Positions 53,309-61,201 of a stretch of DNA of 64,000 nucleotides are shown one piece after another. The first letter of the stretch is position 1. Every line of letters starts with the position of its first letter. The DNA is from NAT127 sp034717695 (lineage in GTDB: Bacteria; Pseudomonadota; Gammaproteobacteria; Pseudomonadales; Porticoccaceae), in the NCBI GenBank assembly GCA_034717695.1, contig JAYELS010000026.1, forward strand, positions 1 to 64,000, read 5' to 3'. The notes beneath the pieces are model-generated. The model did no database searches and was not told the DNA's origin. It saw only the letters and a program-made list of their open reading frames with translations. The position numbers and the translations under genes are program-made.

Positions 53309-54103
53309 TCAGGGTTCCGGAACCACCGCCACCACACGCACCGGCCCGCCGGAGCCGCCCGCGATTTTCATGGGCAGGGCGATCACCAGGGCGCCGGTGG
53401 CGGGCAGTTGGTCGAGATTGGTGAGATTTTCAAGGCCGGGCACATTTCTGGCCGCGGCGATACGGTGCACCATGAAGTCCGTTGAGGGCCCGTGGTCGAT
53501 GGAGGCCACGTCCACCCCGAGCAGTGCGACGTCCCGCTCCTCCACCAGAAGCCGCGCCGCGTCCTCGCCAAAGCTCGGAAAGCTGAGGCGGGAGGCATCC
53601 CCCGGGGTGTCGTCGCCAAAGTATTGTTTCCGGTCCGGCCAGTACTGGCTCCAGCCGGTGCGCAGCAGCACCAGGGAGCCGGTCTTGATCTCGCCGTGGC
53701 GGGCCTCGAAGGCCAGCACATCCCCGCGGGTCAGGCGGTAATCCCGATCTGCGGCCGCCTTGGCGGCGACATCGATCACCACCGCCGACCCCATCAGTTT
53801 GTCGAGGGGAACCTGCTCGGCGCTGTGGCCGGTTTCATGGAAATGGATGGGAGCGTCGAGATGGGTGCCCCCGTGCTCGGCGGTGCAGAAGGCATTGGCG
53901 GAATAGAAGTACCCCTTGTCGTTGTGCCCGTGGGCCAACTGCTGGAACTCGAAGCCGGAGGGGGACGTGGGCCAGTAGAGGGTGTCTTCGTTGAAGCTGT
54001 GGGTGAGATCGACGAGGCGAGCGCCGGCGAAATCGATGGGTTCGGCGGCAATCTGGCTGGCGGCGAAAATGGCGAGAGCCCACAGTGCGCGGCGGTGTTC
54101 CAT
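53309..54103 (-). CDS. Periplasmic cyclase-family hydrolase (kynurenine-formamidase-like)
   Basis: 264 residues with a probable signal peptide (RRALWALAIFAASQIAA, cut near 21). Cyclase-family signature EHGGTHLDAPIHF (about 75-87) with metal-binding His/Asp, and a C-terminal VDVASIDHGPSTDF. Known members hydrolyse formylkynurenine or isatin. The export signal is unusual for KynB, so the substrate is likely different. Confidence 0.78.
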   Translation of the reverse strand: MEHRRALWALAIFAASQIAAEPIDFAGARLVDLTHSFNEDTLYWPTSPSGFEFQQLAHGHNDKGYFYSANAFCTAEHGGTHLDAPIHFHETGHSAEQVPLDKLMGSAVVIDVAAKAAADRDYRLTRGDVLAFEARHGEIKTGSLVLLRTGWSQYWPDRKQYFGDDTPGDASRLSFPSFGEDAARLLVEERDVALLGVDVASIDHGPSTDFMVHRIAAARNVPGLENLTNLDQLPATGALVIALPMKIAGGSGGPVRVVAVVPEP

Positions 54104-54180
54104 GGGATGCTCCGTTCTCGGGGTTTTCGCCCAGTATAGGCCAGGGTGTCACCCACTGCCCGGCCTTGCGCCGCGCCGAG

Positions 54181-54723
54181 TTAAAGCGCCTTCCAGACCT
54201 CGGGGACGATGGTCGCGGTGCTGTCGCCACTGCTGAACCAGACCTGTCCGTCCTGGCGTGTGACCTGGATGTCCATGGTCCGCGCCACCATGGCGGCGAG
54301 GGCATCGGTGGCGTCCTTGTCTAGGTAGAGCACTTCGAGTTTTTCCTGGCGGGCGAGCTTGCCCTGGTTCTTCTCCCACCAGACACTGGCGGCGCGGGGG
54401 CCGTAGCTCAACACCGTCACCCGGTCGGCGCGGTTGCAGCCCTTGCGGATGCGGGTTTCGTCCGGCACGCCGAGTTCGATCCAGTGGGTGATGTGGTCGG
54501 TGAGATCCTTTTCCCACAAATCCGGCTCGTCGTCGGTGCTGATGCCGCGGGTAAAGGCCAGTCGCTCGCTGGCGAAAAGGGCAAAGGCCAGAAGGCGCAC
54601 CATCAGCCGCTCCTCGGTCTCCGAGGGGTGACAGGCGAGGGTCAGGGCATGGCTGCCGTAATAATGGCGGTCCATGTCGGAAACATTGAGATTGGCTTTG
54701 TAGATGGTGGCCTTGAGTGCCAT
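54181..54723 (-). CDS. yaeQ: YaeQ family protein
   Basis: 180 residues, conserved Gammaproteobacterial family with a PD-(D/E)XK-like nuclease core. Shows MALKATIYKANLNVSDMDRHYYGSHALTLACHPSETEERLMVRLLAFA, and a late WWEKNQGKL. Function not firmly established. 33 bp before ung on the same strand? ung lies upstream, so ung-yaeQ may be one unit. Confidence 0.9.
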   Translation of the reverse strand: MALKATIYKANLNVSDMDRHYYGSHALTLACHPSETEERLMVRLLAFALFASERLAFTRGISTDDEPDLWEKDLTDHITHWIELGVPDETRIRKGCNRADRVTVLSYGPRAASVWWEKNQGKLARQEKLEVLYLDKDATDALAAMVARTMDIQVTRQDGQVWFSSGDSTATIVPEVWKAL

Positions 54724-54756
54724 GGGAATTCCGTGGTGGGGGTATGGGGCCCGGGC

Positions 54757-55449
54757 TCAGGGGCTTTCCGGCAGGGCCCAGTCGATGGGGGTTTGGCGGT
54801 GCTCGGCGAGATAGGTGTTGGCCCTGGAAAAATGCCGGCAGCCGAGAAATCCCCGATGGGCGGAAAGGGGCGAGGGATGCGGGGCCTTCAACACCAGGTG
54901 CCTTCGGGTGTCGATGAAGTCCCCCTTCTTTTGCGCGTAACTGCCCCACAGCATGAACACCAGATGCTCGCGGCGCTCGTTGAGGGCGTGCACGGCGGCA
55001 TCGGTGAAAGTTTCCCAACCCTTGCCCTGGTGGGCGCCGGCGTTGCCCTGCTCGACGGTAAGCGTGGCATTGAGCAGCAGCACGCCCTGCGCGGCCCAGT
55101 GATTCAGGCAGCCGTGGCGGGCGGGGGGAATGCCGAGATCGGCGTGCAATTCCTTGTAGATATTCACCAGGGACGGCGGGGTTTGCACCCCGGGCATCAC
55201 GGAAAAACAGAGGCCGTGGGCCTGATGGGGGCCGTGGTATGGGTCCTGGCCGAGAATCACCACCTTCACTTTGTCAAAAGGCGTGGTATTGAAGGCATTG
55301 AACCAGAGGGAAGCCGGGGGGTAAATCACCTTGCCCTGCTGCTTTTGCTGCTGCAGGAAGGTCTTTAGTGAGGCCATGTAGGGCTGGTCAAATTCGCCGC
55401 CCAGTTCCTTGAGCCAGCCGGGTTCGAGTTTGACCGATTGACTATTCAT
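54757..55449 (-). CDS. ung: Uracil-DNA glycosylase
   Basis: 230 residues, family 1. Catalytic GQDPYHGPHQAHGLCFSV with Asp/His (about 67-84), and HPSPLSAHRGFLGC (about 192). Removes uracil from DNA. ATG at 55449 has AGGA 8 nt upstream. Confidence 0.96.
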   Translation of the reverse strand: MNSQSVKLEPGWLKELGGEFDQPYMASLKTFLQQQKQQGKVIYPPASLWFNAFNTTPFDKVKVVILGQDPYHGPHQAHGLCFSVMPGVQTPPSLVNIYKELHADLGIPPARHGCLNHWAAQGVLLLNATLTVEQGNAGAHQGKGWETFTDAAVHALNERREHLVFMLWGSYAQKKGDFIDTRRHLVLKAPHPSPLSAHRGFLGCRHFSRANTYLAEHRQTPIDWALPESP

Positions 55450-55538
55450 AACGATCCGTCCTGCCCCTTGATGATTACGCAAACGTAAGTTGGTTTTGGC
55501 CAGAGGACTCGCCCCACAATCAGGCCACACTGAGCGCA

Positions 55539-55612
55539 GCGCAACCCGACACTTGGGCCATCACCGAATACCGATGTTGGGTTACGCCCTGTGGGCTAAC
55601 CCAGCCTACAAA
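55539..55612. repeat. Palindromic REP-like repeat upstream of ung
   Basis: TGGGTTACGCCC ... GGGCTAACCCA (55578-55603) is a hairpin of a motif, TTGGGTTACG...GCTAACCCAACCTACG, that I recall as dispersed in many bacterial genomes. A diverged copy in opposite orientation (GCGCAACCCGACAC, 55539-55552) precedes it. Annotated as interspersed repeat; copy number in this genome not known. Confidence 0.65.
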
Positions 55613-55674
55613 ACTCATCCGCCAGCGCCCCGGTATCTTGGCAAAGGGCCGTTGTCCGAGCCCGCACCCTCGTG

Positions 55675-55709
55675 CAACCTGTAACGTGTAACTTGAACCT
55701 CAAAACCTC
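55675..55709. repeat. Degenerate heptamer repeat at the lysS 3' end
   Basis: Five 7-base units in register, CAACCTG TAACGTG TAACTTG AACCTCA AAACCTC, ending at the lysS stop. The first unit is identical to the 16.9-kb repeat. Confidence 0.65.
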
Positions 55710-57201
55710 ACTCCGGTCGCATATGCGGGAAGAGCAGCACATCCCGAATCGATGGCGAATCGGTGAGCAGCATCACCAGCCTATCGATGCCGATGCCCTC
55801 CCCCGCCGTGGGCGGCAGGCCGTATTCCAGGGCGCGGATGTAATCGGCGTCGTAGTGCATGGCCTCGTCGTCGCCGGAATCCTTTTCCGCCACCTGGGCG
55901 CGGAAGCGCTCCGCCTGGTCCTCGGCATCGTTCAGCTCGGAGAAGCCGTTGGCGATCTCGCGGCCGCCGACAAAGAATTCGAAGCGGTCGGTGACGAAGG
56001 GGTTGTCATCGTTGCGCCGCGCCAGGGGCGACACCTCGGTGGGGTACTGGGTGATGAAGGTGGGCTGGTCGAGGCGGTGCTCGACGGTCTTCTCGAAAAT
56101 CTCGATCCACACCTTGCCGAGGCCCCAGCTGTCCTTGAGGGGAATATCCAGATGTTCGGCGATTTCCCGGGCACCCTGTTCATCGGCGAGGGCCTTCGCG
56201 GAAATATCCGGGTTGAAGTGCAGAATCGCATCAAACACCGACAGGCGGCGGAAGGGCTTGTCGAAATCGTAGAGGGTCTCCTGCAATACCTCGCCGTCGG
56301 CATTCTTCACCGTGTTGCGCACCTGGGCGGTACCGAGAACCTCCAGGCACAGCTTGCGCAGCATGTCCTCGGTGAGGTCCATCAGGTCGTTGTAGTCCGC
56401 GTAGGCCTGGTAGAACTCCAGCATGGTGAATTCGGGGTTGTGGCGGGTGGACAGCCCTTCGTTCCTGAAATTGCGGTTGATCTCGTACACCCGCTCGAAG
56501 CCACCCACCACCAGACGCTTGAGATACAGCTCCGGGGCGATGCGCAGGTACATGGGCAGGTCGAGGGCATTGTGGTGGGTGATGAAGGGCCGCGCCGTGG
56601 CGCCGCCGGGAATCACCTGCAACATGGGGGTTTCCACTTCGAGGAAGTCCCGGCCATTGAGGTAGTGGCGAATGAACGCCACCACCTTCGAGCGGGTGCG
56701 GAAGGTGTCCCGCACCTCGGGGTTGGCGATCAGATCCACGTAGCGCTGGCGGTAGCGCATCTCCTGATCGGCAAGGCCGTGGAATTTATCCGGCAGCGGG
56801 CGCAGGGCCTTGGTGAGCAGCTGGAATTCATCCAGCTGCACGTAGAGGTCGCCCTTGCCGGATTTGTGCAGCGCTCCCCTCACCCCGACGATATCGCCGA
56901 GATCGAGCATCTTGGCAAAGTCCCGCGCCTCCTTGGTGACGTAGAGCTGGATACGGCCCGCGCCGTCGAGAATTTCCATGAAGGCGCCGCGGTTGCGGAC
57001 CACCCTCCCCGCCACACTCACCACCAGGCCGAGCTGTTCCAGGTCTTCCTTGGACTTGTCGCCGTGGGCGGCCTGCAGGTCGGCGGTCCTGCTGTCGGGG
57101 CGAAAGTCGTTGGGGAAGGTGGTGCCGTCAGCGGCCCGCAGCTGCGCCAGCTTGGCGCGGCGCTCGGCGATCAGCCGGTTGTCGTCGGTATCAGTAGCCA
57201 T
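55708..57201 (-). CDS. lysS: Lysine--tRNA ligase (class II)
   Basis: 497 residues from ATG at 57201; a TTG two codons upstream is less likely. OB-fold anticodon domain (about 60-150), then class II motifs: FRNEGLSTRHNPEFTMLEFY (motif 2) and the GIGIDRLVMLL end (motif 3). Follows prfB in the usual recJ-prfB-lysS order, with a short heptamer-bearing gap. Confidence 0.96.
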   Translation of the reverse strand: MATDTDDNRLIAERRAKLAQLRAADGTTFPNDFRPDSRTADLQAAHGDKSKEDLEQLGLVVSVAGRVVRNRGAFMEILDGAGRIQLYVTKEARDFAKMLDLGDIVGVRGALHKSGKGDLYVQLDEFQLLTKALRPLPDKFHGLADQEMRYRQRYVDLIANPEVRDTFRTRSKVVAFIRHYLNGRDFLEVETPMLQVIPGGATARPFITHHNALDLPMYLRIAPELYLKRLVVGGFERVYEINRNFRNEGLSTRHNPEFTMLEFYQAYADYNDLMDLTEDMLRKLCLEVLGTAQVRNTVKNADGEVLQETLYDFDKPFRRLSVFDAILHFNPDISAKALADEQGAREIAEHLDIPLKDSWGLGKVWIEIFEKTVEHRLDQPTFITQYPTEVSPLARRNDDNPFVTDRFEFFVGGREIANGFSELNDAEDQAERFRAQVAEKDSGDDEAMHYDADYIRALEYGLPPTAGEGIGIDRLVMLLTDSPSIRDVLLFPHMRPE

Positions 57202-57249
57202 CGTCAATCCAGGTTGAGTGTCATGGGCCCGGGCAGGGCCTGTGTTGGC

Positions 57250-57277
57250 GTCAGACGTCAGACGTCAGACGTGAAGC
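57250..57277. repeat. Short heptamer repeat (GTCAGAC x3) between prfB and lysS
   Basis: GTCAGAC three times exactly, then GTGAAGC as a decayed fourth. Same unit length as the CAGGTTT family but a different sequence, so kinship is uncertain. Confidence 0.7.
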
Positions 57278-57283
57278 GATAAA

Positions 57284-58379
57284 TCACAGCCCCGCCTTCA
57301 GGGAGGCCTCGATGAACTTATCCAGGTCGCCGTCCAGCACGCCCTGGGTATTGCGGGTTTCGATGCCGGTGCGCAGGTCTTTTATGCGGGCATCGTCCAG
57401 CACGTAGGAGCGAATCTGGCTGCCCCAGCCGATGTCGGACTTGCTGTCCTCCAGGGCCTGCTGGGCCTCGCGGCGCTTCATCATTTCCAGTTCGTAGAGT
57501 TTGGCCCGCAACATCTTCATACAGTTGTCGCGGTTCTGGTGCTGGGAGCGCTCGCTCTGGCACTGCACCACGGTATTGGTGGGAATGTGGGTGATGCGCA
57601 CCGCCGAGTCGGTGCGGTTGACGTGCTGGCCGCCGGCGCCGCTGGCCCGGTAGGTATCGGTGCGCAGGTCCGCCGGGTTGATGTCGATCTCGATGGTGTC
57701 GTCGATTTCCGGGGACACGAACACCGCCGAAAACGACGTATGGCGGCGGTTGCCGGAATCGAACGGGGATTTGCGCACCAGGCGGTGCACGCCGATCTCG
57801 GTGCGCAGCCAGCCGAAGGCGTAGTCCCCCTGGACGTGGACGGTGGCGCTCTTGATGCCCGCCACTTCGCCGGGGGAGCATTCGATCAGGTCGGCCTTGA
57901 AGCCTTTGTGGTCGGCCCAGCGCAGGTACATGCGCAGCAGCATTTCCGCCCAATCCTGGGCCTCGGTGCCGCCGGAGCCGGCCTGGATATCCAGGTAGGC
58001 ATTGTTGGGGTCCATCTCGCCGGAGAACATGCGGCGGAATTCCAGCTGGGCAAGACGGGCGTCGAGGCGGCCCACTTCACCGCGAATCTCCTCCACCGTG
58101 TCGGCGTCGTCCTCGTCCACCGCCATCTGCAGCAATTCCCGGGCATCGGCGATGCCGCTGTCGAGGGCTTCGATGGTTTCCACCACCGTTTCGAGGGATG
58201 CCCGCTCGCGGCCGAGGTTCTGGGCCCGCTCGGGGTTGTTCCACACATCGGGGTCGCCGAGCTCGAGCTCTACCTCGGCGAGGCGCTCCTTCTTGGTGGC
58301 GTAGTCAAAGATACCCCCTAAGCACGTCGGTGCGCGCCTTGAGGTCCTGCAATGCGGTGATGATCGGGTTGATTTCCAA
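57284..58379 (-). CDS. prfB: Peptide chain release factor 2 (programmed +1 frameshift)
   Basis: 364 residues after frameshifting. First frame: TTG at 58379, codons 1-24, then an in-frame TGA (58307-58305); a +1 shift resumes at GAC (58306-58304) for 340 more. GGQ in SGAGGQHVNR catalyses peptide release and SPFDSGNRRHT fits the RF2-specific region. RBS AGGA precedes TTG. This is the well-known RF2 autoregulation: low RF2 slows decoding of UGA and favours shifting. Confidence 0.95.
58304..58319 (-). promoter_or_regulatory. RF2 programmed-frameshift site
   Basis: Shine-Dalgarno-like AGGGGG (58319-58314), 3-nt spacer TAT, then slippery CTTTGAC (58310-58304). Identical in layout to the E. coli site; a ribosome pausing at UGA moves one base forward. 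Confidence 0.93.
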
Positions 58380-58494
58380 GGGAAAATCCTGAGGCTTCGG
58401 GGAATGACAAGGGCGGCGATTCTAACGGATTAGCGCTCCCCGCACTACCCGGGCCCGGACATCCCGGGCCCGGACAGTGCACCGACCGGCGCAC

Positions 58495-60828
58495 TCAGCC
58501 GTGGATGTTCACCACCGGGATCAGTCCCCTGCCCTGGCGGTTGCGATCGGCAAGGCTCAGCAGTGCCCTGTAACTCAGCGCCCAGGCCAGGGCAATGCCC
58601 GCGAGCCAGGCGAGGCTGGCGCCGGGATGGGCAAAAAAATTGCCGAGCTGATAGCACAGCACCGCCGCGCCGTAGGCGATCAACGTGTTCCAGGAGGCGG
58701 CGAAGAAGGCCCAGAATCCCCCGGCCTCCTTGTAGATGGCGCCGAGGGTGGCGACACAGGGCATGTAGAGCAACACGAACACCAGGTAGGAAAACGCCGC
58801 CAGGGGGCCGTCGAACAGGGTCGCCATCAGCGACAGGGTGGTGACCGCCACGGCCTGCTCCTCGGCGGCGGCCCGCTGGTCGCTCAGGTCCCCGACACCG
58901 ATACCCAGGGGATCGGTGAGGACGTCGCCGAGCCCCGCGAGGTTGGCGGGAATGGTGGCCAGGCCCGCCGCGACCATGGCGCCGATGGATTGAGGCTCAT
59001 CGTCCGCCCCCCCCTGCTCCGCCGCCAGGGACGAGTACAGGGCATCGAGGGTGCCCACCACCACCTCCTTGGCGAAGATGCCGCTGAAAATGCCCACGGT
59101 GGCGGGCCAGTTTTCCTCCTTCACCCCCATGGGTTCGAACAGCGGGGTGATGGCCATGCCGATGCGGGAGAGCACCGACTTCTCGCTGTTCTCGTTGCCG
59201 AAACTGCCATCGACGCCGATGGAGTTGACGAAATTGAGGACGATCACCACCACCACGATGGCCTTGCCGGCGCGCATCACAAAGCCGTGGAGGCGGTGCC
59301 AGGTGCTGAGCAGAATGCCCCGCAGGGTGGGGACGTGGTAGTTGGGCAGTTCGAGGATAAAGGGGGTCATGTCGCGGCTCATCAACCGCCGCTTGACGGC
59401 AAAACCGGTGGCCACCGCCAGCAGCATGCCCAGCAGGTACAGGGCGAACACCACATTCTGCCCCTGGGCCGGGAAGAATACCGTGGCAAAGAGGATATAC
59501 ACGGTCAAGCGCGCCCCGCAGGACATGAACGGCGCCATCAGGGTGGTGAGCAGGCGGTCGTTATTGCTGTCCAGGGTGCGCGCCGACATCACCGCCGGCA
59601 CGTTGCAGCCAAAGCCCACCACCAGGGGCACAAAGGATTTGCCGGGCAGGCCGAGGCCGCGCATCAGCCGGTCCATGATAAAGGCGGCGCGGGCCATATA
59701 CCCGGAGCCTTCGAGGAACGACTGGAACAAAAACAGTGTGCCGATCACCGGGATAAAACTCGCCACCAGCTGCACGCCACCGCCGACCCCGTCCGCCACC
59801 AAGGCGATCAGCCAGCGGGGCAGGCCGGCATCGGTCATCAGCTGGCGGGGGAGCTCCACCACCAGGGCGCCCGCCACCGTGTCGAAGGCATCGATAAAGG
59901 CACCGCCGAAATGGATGGTGAACAGGAACATGGTATACATCACCGCCAGAAATAGGGGGAACGCCAGCACCCGGTTGAGCAGCACGGCGTCGAGGTGATC
60001 GGTGAGGGTGCGGCGGTGCCCCGCGTCCCGGTGCAGGGCGCCGTCCGTCACCTCGCCGATCCAGCGGTAGCGGGCCTCGATCAACAGATCGGTGGCGTTG
60101 CCGCCGGCGCGGCGCTCCAGATCATCCACCACCGCCAGGGCACTGGCGGCGAGCTCCTCCGGCAGGGTGGCGAGCACCGCGGCGTCCCGCTCCAGCAGGG
60201 CGGCGGCTTCGAGGCGGCGGTCGCCCCGGCCGGCGTCCCGCAGGCGGGAGCGCAGGGCGACAATGGCGGATTCGATGACCTCCCCGAGGACCGGGGGCGG
60301 CACGGGCCGCTGCCCGGTACTGGCCAGGTGATTGACCACCACGTCCAGCAGGTTGCCGATGCCCTCCTTGCGACTGGCGACAATGGGCACCACCGGCACG
60401 CCGATGCGATTGGACAGCTCGTAGGGGTCGATATGCAGCCCCTGCTGGTTGGCCACATCCATCATATTAAGGGCAATGACCAGGGGGATACCGGCATCCA
60501 GCAACTGGGTGGACAGGTAGAGGCCGCGCTCCAGGCTGGAGGCGTCGATGATATTCACCAGCAGGTCGACGGGCTCGGAGAGGATGAAACGCTGGGCGAT
60601 CTGCTGGTCGATGGAATCATCGCCATGGCTGAGGTGCAGGCCGTAGGTGCCGGGCAGATCCACCACCTCGAAGAGGGTCTCGCCGTGATGGCAGTGGCCG
60701 GTCTTTTTCTCCACCGTCACCCCCGGCCAGTTACCCACCTTCTGGCGGGCGCCGGTGAGGGCGTTGAACAGGGTCGATTTGCCGCTGTTGGGGTTGCCGA
60801 CGAGGGCAAGGGTAAAGGGGCGGTTCAC
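58495..60828 (-). CDS. feoB: Ferrous iron transport protein B
   Basis: 777 residues. N-terminal G domain with GNPNSGKST (11-19), DLPGTYGL and NMMD (about 122), then a helical GDI-like segment and a polytopic membrane region with paired gate-type repeats and conserved Cys (GCNVPAVMSARTL). Imports Fe2+ with FeoA. Start is GTG overlapping the feoA stop. Confidence 0.96.
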   Translation of the reverse strand: MNRPFTLALVGNPNSGKSTLFNALTGARQKVGNWPGVTVEKKTGHCHHGETLFEVVDLPGTYGLHLSHGDDSIDQQIAQRFILSEPVDLLVNIIDASSLERGLYLSTQLLDAGIPLVIALNMMDVANQQGLHIDPYELSNRIGVPVVPIVASRKEGIGNLLDVVVNHLASTGQRPVPPPVLGEVIESAIVALRSRLRDAGRGDRRLEAAALLERDAAVLATLPEELAASALAVVDDLERRAGGNATDLLIEARYRWIGEVTDGALHRDAGHRRTLTDHLDAVLLNRVLAFPLFLAVMYTMFLFTIHFGGAFIDAFDTVAGALVVELPRQLMTDAGLPRWLIALVADGVGGGVQLVASFIPVIGTLFLFQSFLEGSGYMARAAFIMDRLMRGLGLPGKSFVPLVVGFGCNVPAVMSARTLDSNNDRLLTTLMAPFMSCGARLTVYILFATVFFPAQGQNVVFALYLLGMLLAVATGFAVKRRLMSRDMTPFILELPNYHVPTLRGILLSTWHRLHGFVMRAGKAIVVVVIVLNFVNSIGVDGSFGNENSEKSVLSRIGMAITPLFEPMGVKEENWPATVGIFSGIFAKEVVVGTLDALYSSLAAEQGGADDEPQSIGAMVAAGLATIPANLAGLGDVLTDPLGIGVGDLSDQRAAAEEQAVAVTTLSLMATLFDGPLAAFSYLVFVLLYMPCVATLGAIYKEAGGFWAFFAASWNTLIAYGAAVLCYQLGNFFAHPGASLAWLAGIALAWALSYRALLSLADRNRQGRGLIPVVNIHG

Positions 60829-61076
60829 AGCAGCTCCACCTCCATGGCTCCCGCCTCGTGGCGGCGCAGGCTGAGGTGAAAGCCCCGCACCCGGATCTGT
60901 ACCGGGTCCCCCAGGGGAGCCAGGTGCTGGACCTCGAACTCGGTGCCGGGGGTGAGGCCGAGGGCCATCAGCCGGTTGCGGTACAGGGTGTCGAGGGTCT
61001 GGTAGCGCACCACCCGGGCGCGGGCACCCACGGGCAGTTCCTCGAAACGCAGCAGGCGGGGATCGGTGGCGGACAT
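60825..61076 (-). CDS. feoA: Ferrous iron transport protein A
   Basis: 83 residues, SH3-like: LEFEELPVG-type start (LLRFEELPVGARARVVRY), then LALGLTPGTEFEVQHLAPLGDPVQIRVRG. Modulates FeoB. First gene of the unit, with a Fur box just upstream. Confidence 0.94.
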   Translation of the reverse strand: MSATDPRLLRFEELPVGARARVVRYQTLDTLYRNRLMALGLTPGTEFEVQHLAPLGDPVQIRVRGFHLSLRRHEAGAMEVELL

Positions 61077-61103
61077 GGGGGCAAAAGACTCCAGAACCTA
61101 GAT

Positions 61104-61122
61104 AATAATGATTCTCATTTTA
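61104..61122. promoter_or_regulatory. Fur box upstream of feoA
   Basis: AATAATGATTCTCATTTTA matches 14 of 19 bases of the consensus (GATAATGATAATCATTATC) and is 28 bp before the feoA start. Predicts iron-dependent repression. Confidence 0.8.
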
Positions 61123-61201
61123 ATAACAGCACCCACACAGGGTAAAGGGATTTTTTCAAGGCCACCTTGCGTGGGATCAAGGATTGAAGCGGGCGCAGGG
61201 C

